Shown: positions 24,334 to 35,017 of the stretch, piece by piece
Position numbering within the stretch: the first letter of the stretch is position 1
Layout: each line of letters opens with the position of its first letter
Origin: Manis javanica
Lineage: Eukaryota; Chordata; Mammalia; Pholidota; Manidae
Direction of reading: 5' to 3'
NCBI RefSeq assembly: GCF_040802235.1
Contig: NC_133174.1
Coordinates: 84,404,647-84,468,646 of the forward strand
Length of the DNA: 64,000 bases
Made by a program: the position numbers and the translations under genes
The notes under the pieces: generated by a model
Database searches by the model: none
Told to the model about the DNA's origin: nothing
What the model saw: the letters and a program-made list of their open reading frames with translations, nothing else

Positions 24334-24862
24334 TGTGGATAAAATCAGAGTTTCTGTGGACAGGATTCTCACCTGGCCATGGTTGACTAGTTCACTGCAC
24401 ACCTGTGGGCAATACATGGCTGTTGATTCTATATAAATTGCTCCACCCAGTGCTCTGGGCATGACAGGGTGGTAGGGCTGCAAGAGATAGTGCAGAGGCT
24501 GGAGTGTTGGCAGCGCCGAGGACAGAGGCCCGGAGGATGGCTGTACAGGACGACTGTGCAGAGAGGCCCAGAGAATGGCTATGCAGAAAGACTGTGCAGA
24601 GAGGCCCAGAGGACAGCTGTGCGATGGCTGTGCAGACAGAGGGGCCCCGAGAACAGCTGTGAGGACAGAGGGGCCCAGAGGCAGAGATCAGCTTGCTGCA
24701 GGCAGACTCGCTCTGAGTGAACAGGATTTTAGTGACTGACCTGACACATGGAAATAAAGTTGGGTGTAACCATTTCACCCCAAGAATGTTTTGCTGCCGA
24801 TTTCTTTGGTCACACAAAATCCATAGCGAACTTTCTTGGGGCTAAAACCCATTGGCAAGACA
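24334..24862 (+). repeat. 3' LTR of ERV2, with internal minisatellite
   Basis: 529 bp, starts TGTGGATAAAA, TATA-like 'ctatataaattgctcc' near 24429, AATAAA near 24753, ends 'ggcaagaca'. The same GC-rich minisatellite is at about 24515-24680, but with differently rearranged units than in the 5' LTR. Confidence 0.88.
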
Positions 24863-25014
24863 ACGGGATTCTAGTGATTGAACTGCCACCGTGAGAATAA
24901 AGTTGGGTATAACCCTTTCACCCCAAGAATGTTCTACTGTCATTTCTTTGGTCTCACTGAATCCATAGTGAACTTGCCCAGGGCTGAAACCCACTGGCAA
25001 GACAATGACCAAAG
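24863..25014 (+). repeat. Right part of the older solo LTR
   Basis: Continues the LTR broken at 22456 ('attctagtgattgaactgcc', then AATAAA near 24896) and ends 'ggcaagaca' at 25014. It shows that ERV2 landed in a pre-existing LTR and is not a tandem array. Confidence 0.88.
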
Positions 25015-25074
25015 GAACATTTTTTGGAACCTTGGCAAAAAAAAAAAAATCACTGACCTATCTTCTATATCCCC

Positions 25075-25481
25075 TGCATAGGGAAAATGAAAGTCCCTAT
25101 GGCCAGGATCCTCACCTGACCCTAAACTACTTGATGATGTAATTGGCCTACTGCATAGGCTAATGCTTCCACACTTAAATGAGATACTGTTTTGTCAAAC
25201 AATGGAGCCTTACAAGGAATGGGTAGTTGGCAATGAGCCATTATTGTTGGTGTTACTATATAGAGTGCTCTGCCCATTGCTCTGCTCAGAGGCAGAGAAG
25301 GAGATGGGCTTGCTGCATGCACACTGCACAGAGCCAGACGTGATTCCAGCACTTGATCTGCCACCACTAGAATAAAGTTTGGTATAAACCCTTTTATCCC
25401 TAATGTTCTGTTGCTGTTATTCAGTCTTACCAAATCCAGAGGAGTGAACTTGCCTGGGGGCAATCCCCCTAAAGGAAGACA
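25075..25481 (+). repeat. Related but distinct solo LTR
   Basis: This shares landmarks with the ERV1/ERV2 LTRs: 'ctatggccaggat-ctcacctg', 'ctatatagagtgctctgccc' near 25256, 'agaataaagtttggtataa' near 25369, and an end of 'gaacttgcctggggg...gaagaca'. About 150 bp of U3 are unrelated or strongly diverged, so it is a sister subfamily. No second LTR is nearby. Confidence 0.8.
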
Positions 25482-25934
25482 CCCTGTTAATACCCTGGCC
25501 AAAACTAGTAAAGGTTATGTGGAAAGCATTCCACACTGAAAAACAGTTTGTAAATTACTATCTAACATATAAATGGCCATCTAGAGTCTGTATTCAACAT
25601 TACTAATACCATAGACTTTTGGTCAGACAACAAACTTGGTAGAATACTGGCTCTTTAAAGGAATGGGTAAAAAGTCAAAAAGACCTAAATGACAGAAAAT
25701 ATAAGGATGATGCAGGCAGACAGGTATTTACCAGGAATTGGTTCAGAGCTATTGATTTAGGAAGGAAAAATGGAAGACCAAACAGCAATAGTTACATGTA
25801 ATCCACGAAAGAAAGAATCTTTTTTCCTTGAAGACAAACAGACCTCAATGAGTTAATACCAATTTTAACATATTTAATATTACATTTAACCTGAAATTCC
25901 AAGTAAATCTCATTTATCCTAATTATAGCCATAA
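25482..25934. other. Unassigned sequence
   Basis: No gene or confident repeat seen. Confidence 0.4.
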
Positions 25935-26195
25935 CAACAATTATTATTTGAATGGTTACTCCACGTCAAACACTATGCTAAGTGTTTGACAAACAATATC
26001 TCATTTAAGCCTTACAATAGTTCTCTGACGTAGGCAGGTAATAGCCCCATTTTTATAGATATGAAAAATGAGGATTAAAGGGTTAAGCAAATTGCATAAG
26101 GTCACACAGCCAGTAAGTGATAAAAGTGGGAGCCAATACTAAGCTTATTAGACTTCAAATTTGTGCTTTCATCCTCTACAATACCCAATTTCTGT
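25935..26195 (-). repeat. MIR SINE
   Basis: Antisense MIR landmarks in order: 'cactatgctaagtgtttgac', 'aatatctcatttaagcctta', 'gtcacacagccagtaagtg'. MIR is an ancient tRNA-derived SINE of mammals. Confidence 0.85.
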
Positions 26196-26664
26196 GAATG
26201 TCCCTTTGGATTTTTCTCAAGGATGCTGAGGAGTAAATTACTTTTTCAGCTTCTTTTCACTTCTTACACTTCTTTATATTGATATAAAGGTAATTGCTAC
26301 AGGAAAACAAGGAATGATAAACCCAAGTTGGAAAGGTAAAAGAAATCTTTAATAGTAATAGATAACCCTGCATTTAACTGAAATATAAATTTACTAAGCC
26401 AGTTCTCATAACACTCCAATGGATGTATAATGGATATGAATCAGAGGCTAACAGTGTGCTCATTAAGCTTGGCAAAGTTACTGGGACATGAGCTACAAGT
26501 GGATTCAGGGGACATCACTGCTAGATTAAGATGGAATTCTTAGTTTTCCTCTACAGATGGACATCTTCTTTGCCTCTAGGTTGTACTTCTTTCTTTTCTG
26601 CTGCTTCCCCTGGGTCCTATTTGTCCTGAGTATAGACAAGAAAGGTGTTTTTCTAGGTAGTATA
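26196..26664. other. Unassigned sequence
   Basis: No gene or confident repeat seen. Confidence 0.4.
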
Positions 26665-26905
26665 GCATGGTAGAGAAGTAGTATAGAGCAGTTAAAAACA
26701 TGGAGTTGAGCCAGATTGCCAAGTTTAAAGCCTGTCTTTATCACTTAGCAGTCTCGCGAGCTTGAACAAGCTGCTAAATCTCTCTGTACCTCAGTTTCCC
26801 CATTTGTTAAGTAGAGATAATTGTACCTACCTAGTTGTAAGGACTATATGAATAATTTGTTTACTCCTGATGCAGAGTAAGCATTGCATAAGCATTTTCT
26901 ACTGA
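26665..26905 (+). repeat. MIR SINE
   Basis: Sense MIR: 'gtatagagcagttaaaaaca' near 26681, then 'ctgtacctcagtttccccat' near 26783 and the 3' core with 'gcattgcataagcattttct'. Confidence 0.8.
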
Positions 26906-27040
26906 TACTATTAAACTTTCAGATTTTAGGAAAAAGGACCTTGTAATTCCTTCTTTTCTTCCTATGGGAGGTTCTGGCCACTGGCAGTCCTGTTTCCTTT
27001 CCACCTGGCTTCACTCTTCTATAGAATAGTCACAGATCAA

Positions 27041-27600
27041 CGATTCACACATTGGAATACTAGTCAGCAATAAACATAAAAAACTGTTGATACACATACA
27101 AGTTGGATGAATCTGAAGGTTATTTTACTGAGTGAAAACAGACCTATCTTAAAACATTACATATGGTATAATTCCATTTATATAACCACCTGTGTAATTT
27201 TTTAATTTCAAGACTAAGAAAAAATTAATGGTTGCTAGAAGTTAGGGACAGGAGGGAGGATAGTAAGAGGCAGTTAATTTGTGGTAAAGGAACAGTTCTA
27301 AATCTTGATTATAGTGGTAGTTCCATAAATCTATGCACGTGGTGAAACTGTAGAGAAACATGCGCGCGCGCGCACACACACACACACACACAGGAATGCA
27401 TGTAAAATCTGGTGAAATCTGTAGATTGAGGTCTGTAGAATGTATCGATGTTAATTTCCTGGTTTGGGTATGGTACTGTAGTCATATAAGGTATTAGCAT
27501 TAGGGATAGCTGGGTGAAGGATACACAGGACCTTTCTGTACTATTTTTGAAATTTTCATTGAGTTTTTAATTGTTTCAACATCAAAAGTTTTTGAAAATG
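27041..27600 (+). mobile_element. Old L1M 3' end
   Basis: Starts with 'acacattggaatactagtca' (the ORF2 tail / 3' UTR phrase of old L1s), includes 'tggttgctagaagttaggga' and ends 'gtttttaattgtttcaacat'. A CG/CA microsatellite interrupts it at 27361-27391. Confidence 0.75.
27361..27391 (+). repeat. Alternating purine-pyrimidine (CG)n(CA)n microsatellite
   Basis: About 12 bp of GC alternation followed directly by about 19 bp of CA alternation, uninterrupted. Alternating GC/CA tracts are the classic Z-DNA-prone sequence. Confidence 0.95.
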
Positions 27601-28879
27601 CTGATTAAGGATGCTTTTGCCAATAGATAAAGCTAGGCTAGTTTACCTATTTGGCCAAAAGCAAATTCACTAAACTAGTATCTCAGAACATTAGTTATGA
27701 GGGTTGTTAATAGATGTCTTACAGAAACTTTTTGGAGATCAGTACATTTAGAGAACACCACTTAGTCCCCTCTTGGAGATTACCCTCTACATTGTCCAGT
27801 GATTCTCAATCATGCCTGTGCATCAGAACCATCTGAATAAAATGTAAAGGCAGAAATGATGTTCAAATCAAAGAAAGAGCTGCAATTCCAAGCCATACTC
27901 TGAAAAGAATATCTTCCAGTCACAATGACATCTGAACCAAACAAATGCAGGACTCTTTGCCAGTGTTGGCTTTCACAGGTCTTAGACGTACAGATTCCCA
28001 TAAGTGTTCAAGCCCTGAACATTTGATTTAGGTCTGTGGCAGATGGTGAAAGCAGCAAGAAATGACCCCTTAGGTAAACAGCTCCATAACACAGAATAAA
28101 AGGGAGTAAAGTGAAGGAGAAAACATACCAACATATCATCTTCATTTCCTGAGAGCCTCTGGAGATTGCTTCAGTATGAGGAGACAGACAAGCAACAAGT
28201 AACTAACTATACAAATACTGGCCAGCTGGCTGAGTAGAAATTAACTACAAGATCGCCACACAACACCTCTAATTTAAGGCACTTCACCGAGTCATGATGA
28301 CCTACTATTTATTCTAAAACTAGCAATGGTGATGGATCAGGAAGGAGACAACACCATAAACTGAGAAGAGAAATGGCCTCCAGCAGAAGAGGTAACTATT
28401 TGGAGAGAGACTGATAAGAGACAAACCTGAATTGAAGCTTCCAGAGAGATGCGCAAGTTCATTTCCTCCCATCTCTTCACACACACTTCAAACAGGTGGC
28501 CCATTCAAAGCTGAAAAAAAAGACAATGCCTAAGCATGGATGATTTAAAAACATGAAGCAAAACAGCATAAGCAAAGGACAAACTAAAGAGGAAACTGAT
28601 GAACAAGTTCTGAATATTTTTGGGAAGTCTGGTTTAAAAGTAAACTTAAAAATTCTACTTAAGGGTGTACTTTAAAAAAACTTGATTAAGTGGAACAACA
28701 CATCTTGTGCTTGGATAAGATGACTGCATAATATGAAACTCCTGATTCTCTGTAAACGACTCTATACACTGAAAATAAACCCACGACAAAATAAGCATAA
28801 ACTTTGGGAGGGAGCCTGAAAAAGAAGTGATACTGAAAGTCATCTGGAAAAATAGGTGAAAGTATCCAAAAAAATCTTA
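27601..28879. other. Mostly unassigned; possible hAT (MER5-like) remnant
   Basis: At about 27799 the phrase 'cagtgattctcaatcatgcc' followed by 'catcagaaccatctg' resembles the terminus of MER5-type hAT elements. Where it ends is unclear. The rest shows no gene signal. Confidence 0.4.
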
Positions 28880-29196
28880 AAAACAAGTTTTATAAGGAAC
28901 TCTTCTTGCCAGATACTAAAGAATATATGAAAAATTTGTTTTAAAAGATTTATACCAGCACAAGAGAAACACTTTGAACGCTTTTACATTTTCTCATATA
29001 AAATGCATCTGTGAAAAATCTGTCTTACAAGTTCTATACTGTCACAAGAATAACACTTTTGAACCAGAAATAGGCCCAAACACTTAAGGGAATGGATTAT
29101 ATAATAAAGGCCACAATTAATTCCATTGGATATCCAATATTCAATAAATGTTGTTGAAACAACTGTTTATGTTGAGAGAAAAAAAGTGGAATAACT
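28880..29196 (+). mobile_element. Old L1M split by L1-B, left part
   Basis: 'gaaccagaaataggcccaaa' near 29060 and 'attcaataaatgttgttgaa' near 29138 are old-L1 ORF2 C-terminal phrases. The same element resumes after L1-B at 35018. Confidence 0.65.
29179..29196 (+). repeat. Target site duplication of L1-B, left copy
   Basis: 'aaaaaaagtggaataact' matches 35000-35017 with a single mismatch and directly abuts the L1 5' end. Confidence 0.88.
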
Positions 29197-29598
29197 CGGC
29201 GGAGCAGCCCGGAAGTGGGTGTGCGAGCCGGCAGTGGCGGCAACTGAGGGGCCAGAGAGCAGCCGCGCACCCAGCAGCCGCCCAGAATCTCCTCCCAGTG
29301 CACAGCCACCTGGGCCAGAACCAAAGGCCACCGCCAGCATGCAGCTGGCCAGTGCAGGCAGAGGAGTGACGCGCTCTCAGGAGAGCACACCCGGCTCGCC
29401 TGTCACACCCCACAGGGCTCTGGGCTACCCTGATGGTGACCCTACCCACGGCAGCTTAGGGAATTAATCCGGAGGCTGCTCCAGGAGTGCAGGTAACTGA
29501 CACAGGCAGTGGAGAACGGCAAGGCAACTAACAAACAGAAAAGGACTTTTTCTCCCAGATGACACACGTGCTACCTGCCTACAGCTACCTCTATTGCC

Positions 29599-30449
29599 AT
29601 GAAAAGGCAGAAGAATTTGGTGCAGTCAACAACTACCCAGACAAACCCTGAGAGAGGGCCTGGGGAGATAGATTTAACCAATCTTCCTGAAAAAGAATTC
29701 AAAATAAAGGTCATAACCATGCTGATGGACCAGCAGAGACATATGCAAGAGATAAAGGAGCAAGTTGGGAGGGAGAATACAGAAATAAAACAATCTCTAG
29801 AAGGACTTAACAGCAGACTGGATGAGATGCAAGAGGCCATTAATGGAATAGAAATCAGAGGACAGGAATACAGAGAAGCTGATGCAGAGAGAGATAAAAG
29901 GATCTCCAGGAATGAAACAATATTAAGAGAACTGTGTGACCAATCCAAATGGAACAATATTCACATTATAGGAGTACCAGAAGAAGAAGATGAGAGAAAG
30001 GGACAGAAAGTGTCTTTGAAGAAATAATTCCTGAAAACTTCCGCAAACTGGGGGAGGAAATAGTCTCTCAGACCATGGAGGCCCACAGTACTCCCAACAC
30101 AAGGGACCCAATGAGGACAACAACAAGACATATAATAATGAAAATGGCAAAGATCAAGGACAAGGACAGAATATTAAAGGCATCCAGAGAGAGAAAAAAG
30201 ATCACCTACAAAGGAAAACCCATCAGGCTATCATCAGACTTCTCAACAGAAACCTTACAGGCCAGAAGAGAATGGCATGATATATTAAATGCAATGAAAC
30301 AGAAGGGCCTTGAACCAAGAATACTGTATCCAGAATGATTATCATTTAAATATGAAGGAGGGGTTACACAACTCCCAGACAAACAAAAGTTGAGGGAATT
30401 TGCATCCCACAAACCACCTCTACAGGATATTTTAGAGGGGATGCCCTAG
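29599..30449 (+). pseudogene. L1-B ORF1, frameshifted
   Basis: Starts at the ATG of 'MKRQKNLVQSTTTQTNPERG'. The first frame (to 30027) holds the N-terminal region, a coiled coil ('MLMDQQRHMQEIKEQVGREN' onward) and the start of the RNA-recognition domain ('WNNIHIIGVPEEEDERKG'). After a frameshift near 30015-30025, the rest of that domain and the C-terminal domain are in the 30075-30338 frame. A premature TGA after 'EPRILYPE' precedes the family's natural end near 30449. The product would be the trimeric L1 RNA-binding chaperone. This copy is inactive. Confidence 0.9.
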
Positions 30450-30762
30450 ATGGGAGCACTACTAAGGCTAAATAAATGTCACCAGAGAAAATAAAATTAC
30501 CAAAGAATGCAGACCAACCAAATACTACCTAAAGGCAAAAAATAAAATCAACTATGCACAAAAGCAGTCAAAGGAAACACAAAAGAACACGAATAAAACA
30601 CCTAATATATAAAGAATGGAGGAGGAGGAATAAGAAGGGACAGAAATAAAGAATCATAAAACTGTGTTTATAATAGCTTCATAAGAGAGTTAAGTTAAAC
30701 AGCTAGATAGTAAAGAAGCTACCGTTGAACTTTTGGTAACCATGAATATAAAGCCTGCAATG

Positions 30763-33700
30763 GCAATAAGTACATATCTTTCAATAATCACCCTAAATGT
30801 AAATGGACAGAATGCACCAATCAAAAGACACAGAGTAATAGAATGGATAAAAAAGCAAGACCCGTCTATATGCTACTTACAGGAGACCCACCTCAAACCC
30901 AAAGAAATACATAGACTAAAAGTCAGGGGATGGAAAAAGATACTTCATGCAAACAATAGGGAGACAAAAGCAGGTGTTGCAGTACTTGTATCAGACAAAA
31001 TAGAATTCAAAACAAAGAAAGTAACAAGAGATAAAGAAGGACATTACATAATGATAAAGGGGTCAGTCCAACAAGAGGATATAACCACTGTAAATATATA
31101 TGCACCCAATACAGGAGCACCAATATATGTGAAACAAATACTTAACAAAATTAAAGGAGGAAACAGAACACAATGCACTCATTCTAGCAGACTTCAACAC
31201 ACCACTCACTACATAGGACAGATCCACCAGACAGAAAATAAGTAAGGACACAGAGGCACTGAACAAAACACTACAACAGATGGTCTTAACAGACATCTGC
31301 AGAACTCTACAACCAAAAGCAGCAGGATACACATTCTTCTTAAGTGCACATGGAAGATTTTCCAGAATAGACCACATACTAGGCCACAAAAAGAACCTCA
31401 GTAAGTGAAAAAAGATTGAAATCCTACCAACCAACCTCTCAGACCACAAAGGCATAAAACTAGAAATAAATTGTACAAAGAAAACAAAAAGCCTCACAAA
31501 CACATGGAGGATTATCAACATGCTCCTAAATAATCAATGGATCAATGACCAAATTAAAATAGAGATCAAGCAATATATGGAGACAAAGGACAATGACAGC
31601 ATAAAGCCCTAACTTCTATGGGACGCAGCAAAAGCAGTCCTAAAAGGAACGTATATAGCAATCCAGGCCTATTTAAAGAAGCAAGAACAATCCCAAAGGA
31701 ATAGTGTAAAGTCACAATTATTGAATGTGGAAAAATAAGAACAAATGAGGCCCAAAGTCAGCAAAAGGAGGGACATAATAAAGATCAAAGAAGAAATAAA
31801 ATTGAGAAGAATAAAACAATAGAAAAAAATCAATGAAACCAAGAGCTGGTTCTTTGAGAAAATAAACAAAATAGATAAGCCCCTAGCCAGACTTAAGAGA
31901 AAAACAGAATCTACGCACATCAACAGAATCAGAAATGAGAAAGGAAAAATCACAATGGACCGCACAGAATTACAAGAATTGTTACAGAATACTATGAGAA
32001 TCTACATGCTAACAAGCTGGAAAACCAAGAGGAAATGGACAACTTCCTAGAAAAATATAACCTTCCAAGACTGACCAAGGAAGAAACAAAACATCTAAAC
32101 AGACCAATTACCAGCAATGAAATTGAAGAGTTAATCAAAAAACTACCCAAGAGTAAAACCCCCGGGCCAGGTGGATTTACCACGGAATTCTATCAGACAT
32201 ACAGAGAAGACATAATACACATTCTCCTTAAAGTTTTCCAAAAAACAGAAGAGGAGGGAAAACTTCCAAACTCATTCTATGAAACCAACATCACTCTTAA
32301 TACCAGACAAAGACACCACCAAAAATGGAAATTACAGACCTATATCCCTGATGAACATAGATGCAAAACTATTCAACAAAATATTAGCAAACCAAATTAA
32401 AAATACATGAAGAGGATCATACACCATGACCAAGTGGGATTCATCTCAGGGATGCAAGGATGGTACAACGTTCGAAAATCTATCAACATCATCCACCACA
32501 TCAACAAAAAGAAGGACAAAAACCACATGATCATCTCCATAGGTGCTGAAAAAGCATTCGAGAAAATTTAACATCCATTCATGATGAAAATGCTCAACAA
32601 AATGGGTACAGAGGGCAAGTACCTCAACATAATAAAGGCCATATATGACAAACCCAGAGCCAACATCATACTTAACAGCGAGAATCTGAAAGCTTATCCT
32701 CTAAAATTGGGAACAAGACAGGGATGCCCACTCTCCCCACTGCTATTCAGCATAGTACTGGAGGTTCTAGCCACAGCAATCAGACAAAACAAAGAAGTAG
32801 AAAGCATCCAGATTGGTAAAGAAGAAGTCAAATTGTCACTATTTGCAGATGACATGATATTGCACATAAAAAACCCTAAAGACTCCACTCCAAAACTACT
32901 AGAACTAATATCTGTATTCAGTAAAGTTACAGGATACAAAATTAATACACAGAAATCTGTTGCTTTCCTATACAGTATGGTGAACTAGCAGAAAGAGAAA
33001 TCAGGAAAACAATTCCATTCACAATTGCATCAAAAAGAATAAAATACCTAGGAATAAACCTAACCAAGTAACTGAAAGGCCTATACCCTGAAAACTACAA
33101 GACACTCTTAAGAGAAATTAAAGAGGACACTAACAAATGGAAACTCATCCCAAGCTCTTGTCTAGGAAGAATTAATGTCAAAATGGCCATCCTGCCCAAA
33201 GCAATATACAGATTCGATGCAACCCCTAACAAATTACCAACAGCATTCTTCAACGAACTGGAACAAATAGTTTTAAAATTCATATGGAACAACAAAAGAC
33301 CCTGAATAGCCAAAGCAATCCTGAGAAGGAAGAATAACGCAGGGGGCATCTCGCTTCCCAACTTCAAGCTCTACTACAAAGGCACAGTAATCAAGACAGT
33401 CTGGTACTGGCACAAGAACAGAGCCACAGACCAGTGGAACAGAACACAGAGTCCAGATATTAATCCAAACATATATGGTCAATTAATATATTATAAAGGA
33501 GCCATGGACACACAATGGAGAAATGACAGCCTCTTCAACACCTGGTATCTGTAAAACTGGACAGCTACATGTGAGAGAATGAAACTGGATCATTGTCTAA
33601 ACCCAAAATGGATCAAAGACCTGAATGTAAGTCATGAAATCATAAAACTCTTAGAAAAAAACATTAAGACAAAAATCTCTTGGACATAAACATGAGCAAC

Positions 33701-34537
33701 TTCTTCATGAACATATCTCCCCGAGCAAGGGAAAAAAAGCAAAAATGAACAAGTGGGACTATATCAAGCTGAAAAGCTTCTGTACAGCAAAGGACACCAC
33801 CAATAGAACAAAAAGGCATCCTACAGGATGGGATAATATATTCATAAATGACAGATCTGATAAAGGGTTGGCATCCAAAATATATAAAGAGCTCATGGAC
33901 CTCAAAAAACAAAAAGCAAATAATCCAATAAAAAAATGCGCAGAGGAGCTGAACAGACAGTTCTCCAAAGAAGAAATTCAGATGGCCAACAGACACATGA
34001 AAAGATGCTCCACATCGCTAAGTCATCAGAGAAATACAATTTAAAATCACAATGAGATATCACCTCACACCAGTAACAACTGCCACCATCCAAAAGACAA
34101 ACAACAAATGTTGGCGAGGTTGTGGAGAAAGGGGAACCCTCCTACACTGCTGGTGGGAATGTAAATTAGTTCAACCATTGTGGGAAACAGTATGGAGATT
34201 CCTCAAAATGCTCAAAATAGAAATACCATTTGACCCAGGAATTCCACTTCTAGGTATTTACCCTAAGAATGCAGCAGCCCAGTTTTAAAAAGACAGATGC
34301 ACCCCTATGTTTATTGCAGCACTATTTACAATAGCCAAGAAATGGAAGCAACCTACGTGTCCATCAGTAGATAAAGATGTGGTACATATACACATGGAAT
34401 ATTATTCAGCCATAAGAAGAAAACAAATCCTACCATTTGCAACAACATGGATGGAGAGAGAGGGTATTATGCTCAGTGAAATAAGCCAAGCAGAGAAAGA
34501 CAAGTTCCAAATGATTTCACTCATATGTAGAGTATAA
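30763..34537 (+). pseudogene. L1-B ORF2, broken into several frames
   Basis: The family start 'MAISTYLSIITLNVNGQNAP' lies inside the 30733-31245 endonuclease frame, which includes 'QETHLKPKEIHRLKVRGWKK'. The pre-RT region is in 32035-32400. The RT core (32581-32988) has '[20 protein letters not shown]' and the catalytic 'FADDMI' motif (about 32843). The Cys-rich C-terminus ('[18 protein letters not shown]', about 34110-34163) is in 34052-34288, and the last frame ends at 34537. At least five frameshifts or stops separate the parts. Confidence 0.9.
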
Positions 34538-34885
34538 GAACAAAGAAAAAAGTAAAGGAACAAAACAGCAGCAGACTCACAGAACCCAAGAATGGACTAA
34601 CAGTTACCAAAGGGAAAGGGACTGGGGAGGATGGGTGGGAAGGAAGGGATAAGGTTGCGGGGAGAAAGGGGGCATTACAATTAGCATGCATAATGTGGGG
34701 GGAGGCACGGGGAGGGCTGTGCAACACAGAGAAGACAAGTAGTGATTCTGCAGCATCTTACTACGCTGATGGACAGTGACTGTAATGGGGTTTGTCGGGG
34801 GTACTTGGTGATGGGGGAGTCTAGTAAACATAATGTTCCTCATGTAATTGTAGATTAATGATACCAAAGTTAAACAAATAAATAA

Positions 34886-34999
34886 ATAAGATAAGAATTT
34901 TAGCCTTTGCAGACCATGTGATGAGAGCTATTGCACTCTGCCATAGTAGTGCGAGAGCAGCCACAGAAACATGCAAATAAATGAGCCTGGCTGTAAAAA
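34886..34999 (+). mobile_element. 3'-transduced segment of L1-B
   Basis: Between the L1's own A-rich 3' end ('aaataaataaataag') and the target duplication lie about 109 bp of non-L1 sequence containing an AATAAA (about 34975), followed some 15 nt later by about 12 A's. This is the layout of transcription reading through the weak L1 polyadenylation signal at the source locus. The segment resembles part of a hAT-type repeat (phrases such as 'cactctgccatagtagtgcg' and 'aaatgagcctggctgt'), in the orientation in which such repeats supply an AATAAA. Confidence 0.85.
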
Positions 35000-35017
35000 A
35001 AAAAAAGTGGTATAACT
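35000..35017 (+). repeat. Target site duplication of L1-B, right copy
   Basis: 'aaaaaaagtggtataact', one mismatch to 29179-29196. The A-run merges with the L1 poly(A). Confidence 0.88.

Larger units (their letters stand above)
22457..24862 (+). mobile_element. Small non-autonomous LTR element, copy 2 ('ERV2'), nested
   Basis: LTRs at 22457-23003 and 24334-24862 flank a 1.33-kb interior. The element sits inside an older LTR of its own family in the same orientation, with 5-bp flanks 'atggg' and 'acggg' (one mismatch) as the target duplication. The interior keeps the primer-binding-site-like TGGCGA start at 23006 and the purine tract before the 3' LTR. It holds no recognisable gag, pol or env. 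The two LTRs differ at many sites, so the insertion is not recent. Confidence 0.9.
29197..34999 (+). mobile_element. Near full-length LINE-1 ('L1-B') with 3' transduction
   Basis: 5.8-kb plus-strand L1: 5' UTR (29197-29598, shorter than that of L1-A and different in sequence at its start), ORF1 (29599-30449), inter-ORF spacer, ORF2 (about 30763-34537), 3' UTR (34538-34885) and about 109 bp of non-L1 sequence before the final poly(A). 18-bp target duplications bound the whole, so the extra 3' sequence was part of the inserted cDNA. ORF1 and ORF2 both carry frameshifts and stops. Confidence 0.93.

Noticed and set aside
22457-25014. CRISPR-like or satellite array because of repeated LTR phrases
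   Set aside because: The repeats are LTR ends and an LTR minisatellite in a mammalian genome. There are no regular spacers.
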